Positions 63,452-64,000 of a stretch of 64,000 nucleotides of DNA are shown here, piece after piece (position 1 is the first letter of the stretch; the number at the start of each line of letters is the position of its first letter). Position numbers and translations under genes: made by a program. The stretch comes from Hyphomicrobiales bacterium (GTDB taxonomy: Bacteria > Pseudomonadota > Alphaproteobacteria > Rhizobiales > Rhizobiaceae), in assembly GCA_900473915.1 (NCBI GenBank), contig UCNG01000011.1:124001-188000 (forward strand), read 5' to 3'. The notes under the pieces are model-generated. The model did no database searches, was not told where the DNA came from, and saw only the letters and a list, made by a program, of their open reading frames with translations.

Positions 63452-64000
63452 TTATCCGAGAACTTCCGCAACTTTGACCGTGCGGCCTTCTTTGATCGAG
63501 CGAAGAGCGGCCTCAGCGAGAGCCAAAGCCTGCAGTCCATCCTCTGCTGAAGGATGGGGCGCTTTTCCGGTATCAAGCGCATCAATAAACGAGGCAATCT
63601 CCGCAGCATATGCAGCCGTATAGCGCGTCATGAAAAAATCGTGCAGCGGCGGGCGGTTATAGCCATCTCTGGAAGCTATTTCTATCGAAACCGGGCGCTG
63701 GTTTTCCGCCGAAACAGCGCCAAGCGATCCATGGACCTCAATGCGTTGGTCGTAGCCATAGGAAGCACGTCGCGAATTGGAAATAACGCACTGTCGACCC
63801 GAAGCGGTCGTCAAGATGACGCTCGCACTATCGAAATCGCCTAGCTCTCCGATTTTGGGATCGACAAGGACCGACGCCGACGCAGATACGCTCTCTATTT
63901 CCTCCCCAAGCAGAAAACGCGCCATATCGAAATCGTGGATCGTCATGTCGCGAAAAATGCCACCCGATACCTTGATATATTCGGCAGGCGGAGCAGCGGG
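63452..64000 (-). CDS. iolG: Inositol 2-dehydrogenase-like Gfo/Idh/MocA oxidoreductase, 3' part (5' end outside window)
   Basis: NAD-dependent oxidation of myo-inositol to 2-keto-myo-inositol, first step of inositol use. The frame is open to the window edge, so the N-terminal Rossmann part is missing. Visible is the C-terminal catalytic domain with the diagnostic SGGIFRDMTIHDFDMARFLLGE, which holds the catalytic Asp/His pair, and the closing AEDGLQALALAEAALRSIKEGR. Assignment to IolG rather than another Gfo/Idh/MocA member is from this motif. Confidence 0.85.
   Translation of the reverse strand, partial: PAAPPAEYIKVSGGIFRDMTIHDFDMARFLLGEEIESVSASASVLVDPKIGELGDFDSASVILTTASGRQCVISNSRRASYGYDQRIEVHGSLGAVSAENQRPVSIEIASRDGYNRPPLHDFFMTRYTAAYAAEIASFIDALDTGKAPHPSAEDGLQALALAEAALRSIKEGRTVKVAEVLG

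Noticed and set aside
1-64000. Search for tRNA, rRNA, CRISPR, insertion sequences, prophage or toxin-antitoxin genes
   Set aside because: None could be supported by reading both strands.

Overview
This window has the gene content and sequence style of the alphaproteobacterial family Brucellaceae. The best marker is the type II lumazine synthase RibH2 behind an FMN riboswitch. As far as I can recall the Brucella protein, this one is very close but not identical, which points to Ochrobactrum (Brucella anthropi/intermedia group), probably the second chromosome. GC content is moderate, genes are densely packed in short operons, and I see no tRNA, rRNA, insertion sequence, prophage or CRISPR array. 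Nearly everything is uptake, nutrient use, metal handling or stress response.

Layout. 1-2291: the end of the potassium sensor-regulator pair kdpD-kdpE and a DUF3775 protein. 2414-3859: an aldehyde dehydrogenase. 3919-11101 (minus): an operon of an exo-acting amidohydrolase and a complete dipeptide/oligopeptide ABC transporter. 11521-14260 (minus): an unusual protein joining a LysR-type DNA-binding head to an anthranilate-phosphoribosyltransferase-like body, followed by a 2-oxoglutarate/Fe(II)-type oxygenase. 14384-21428 (plus): a full catecholate-type siderophore uptake cassette (TonB receptor, exported esterase, binding protein, two permeases, ATPase) with an Irr-type ICE box upstream. 21425-32801: a second peptide ABC transporter with an M14 carboxypeptidase and a MarR-like regulator, divergent from a fused 5-oxoprolinase. 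33074-35462: a polar amino acid/cystine-type ABC transporter. 35683-39388: ppx/gppA, rlmE and an MFS exporter. 39689-39790: a 33-residue membrane protein. 39890-44318 (minus): a glucose/mannose-type ABC transporter with a promoter and LacI-type operator. 44905-45612: FMN riboswitch and ribH2. 45632-50080: fdhD, a TIGR01244 phosphatase-like protein, a small membrane protein and a MHYT-PAS-GGDEF-EAL protein. 50240-54261 (minus): an fbpC-fbpA-fbpB ferric iron transporter. 54424-58508: a DAO-family oxidoreductase, sodC, a multicopper oxidase and a small Cys-rich protein. 58750-60027: a metabolite:H+ symporter. 60096-62331: ahpD, ahpC and a divergent oxyR-like gene. 62328-64000: a DUF1612/HTH protein and the 3' part of an inositol dehydrogenase.

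How the parts relate. Iron enters by two routes, catecholate siderophore and FbpABC. Peptides enter by two Dpp-type systems, each beside its own hydrolase. Oxidative stress genes (ahpCD/oxyR, sodC) and copper-linked oxidase genes lie close together. The strongest new readings are an OxyR-geometry operator abutting the -35 of ahpC, an OxyR homologue without the second redox cysteine, the HTH/TrpD2-like fusion beside an ICE-box siderophore locus, a probable pyroglutamyl/peptide utilisation island with its own operator cluster, and a conserved-looking 33-residue membrane protein with a strong ribosome binding site.
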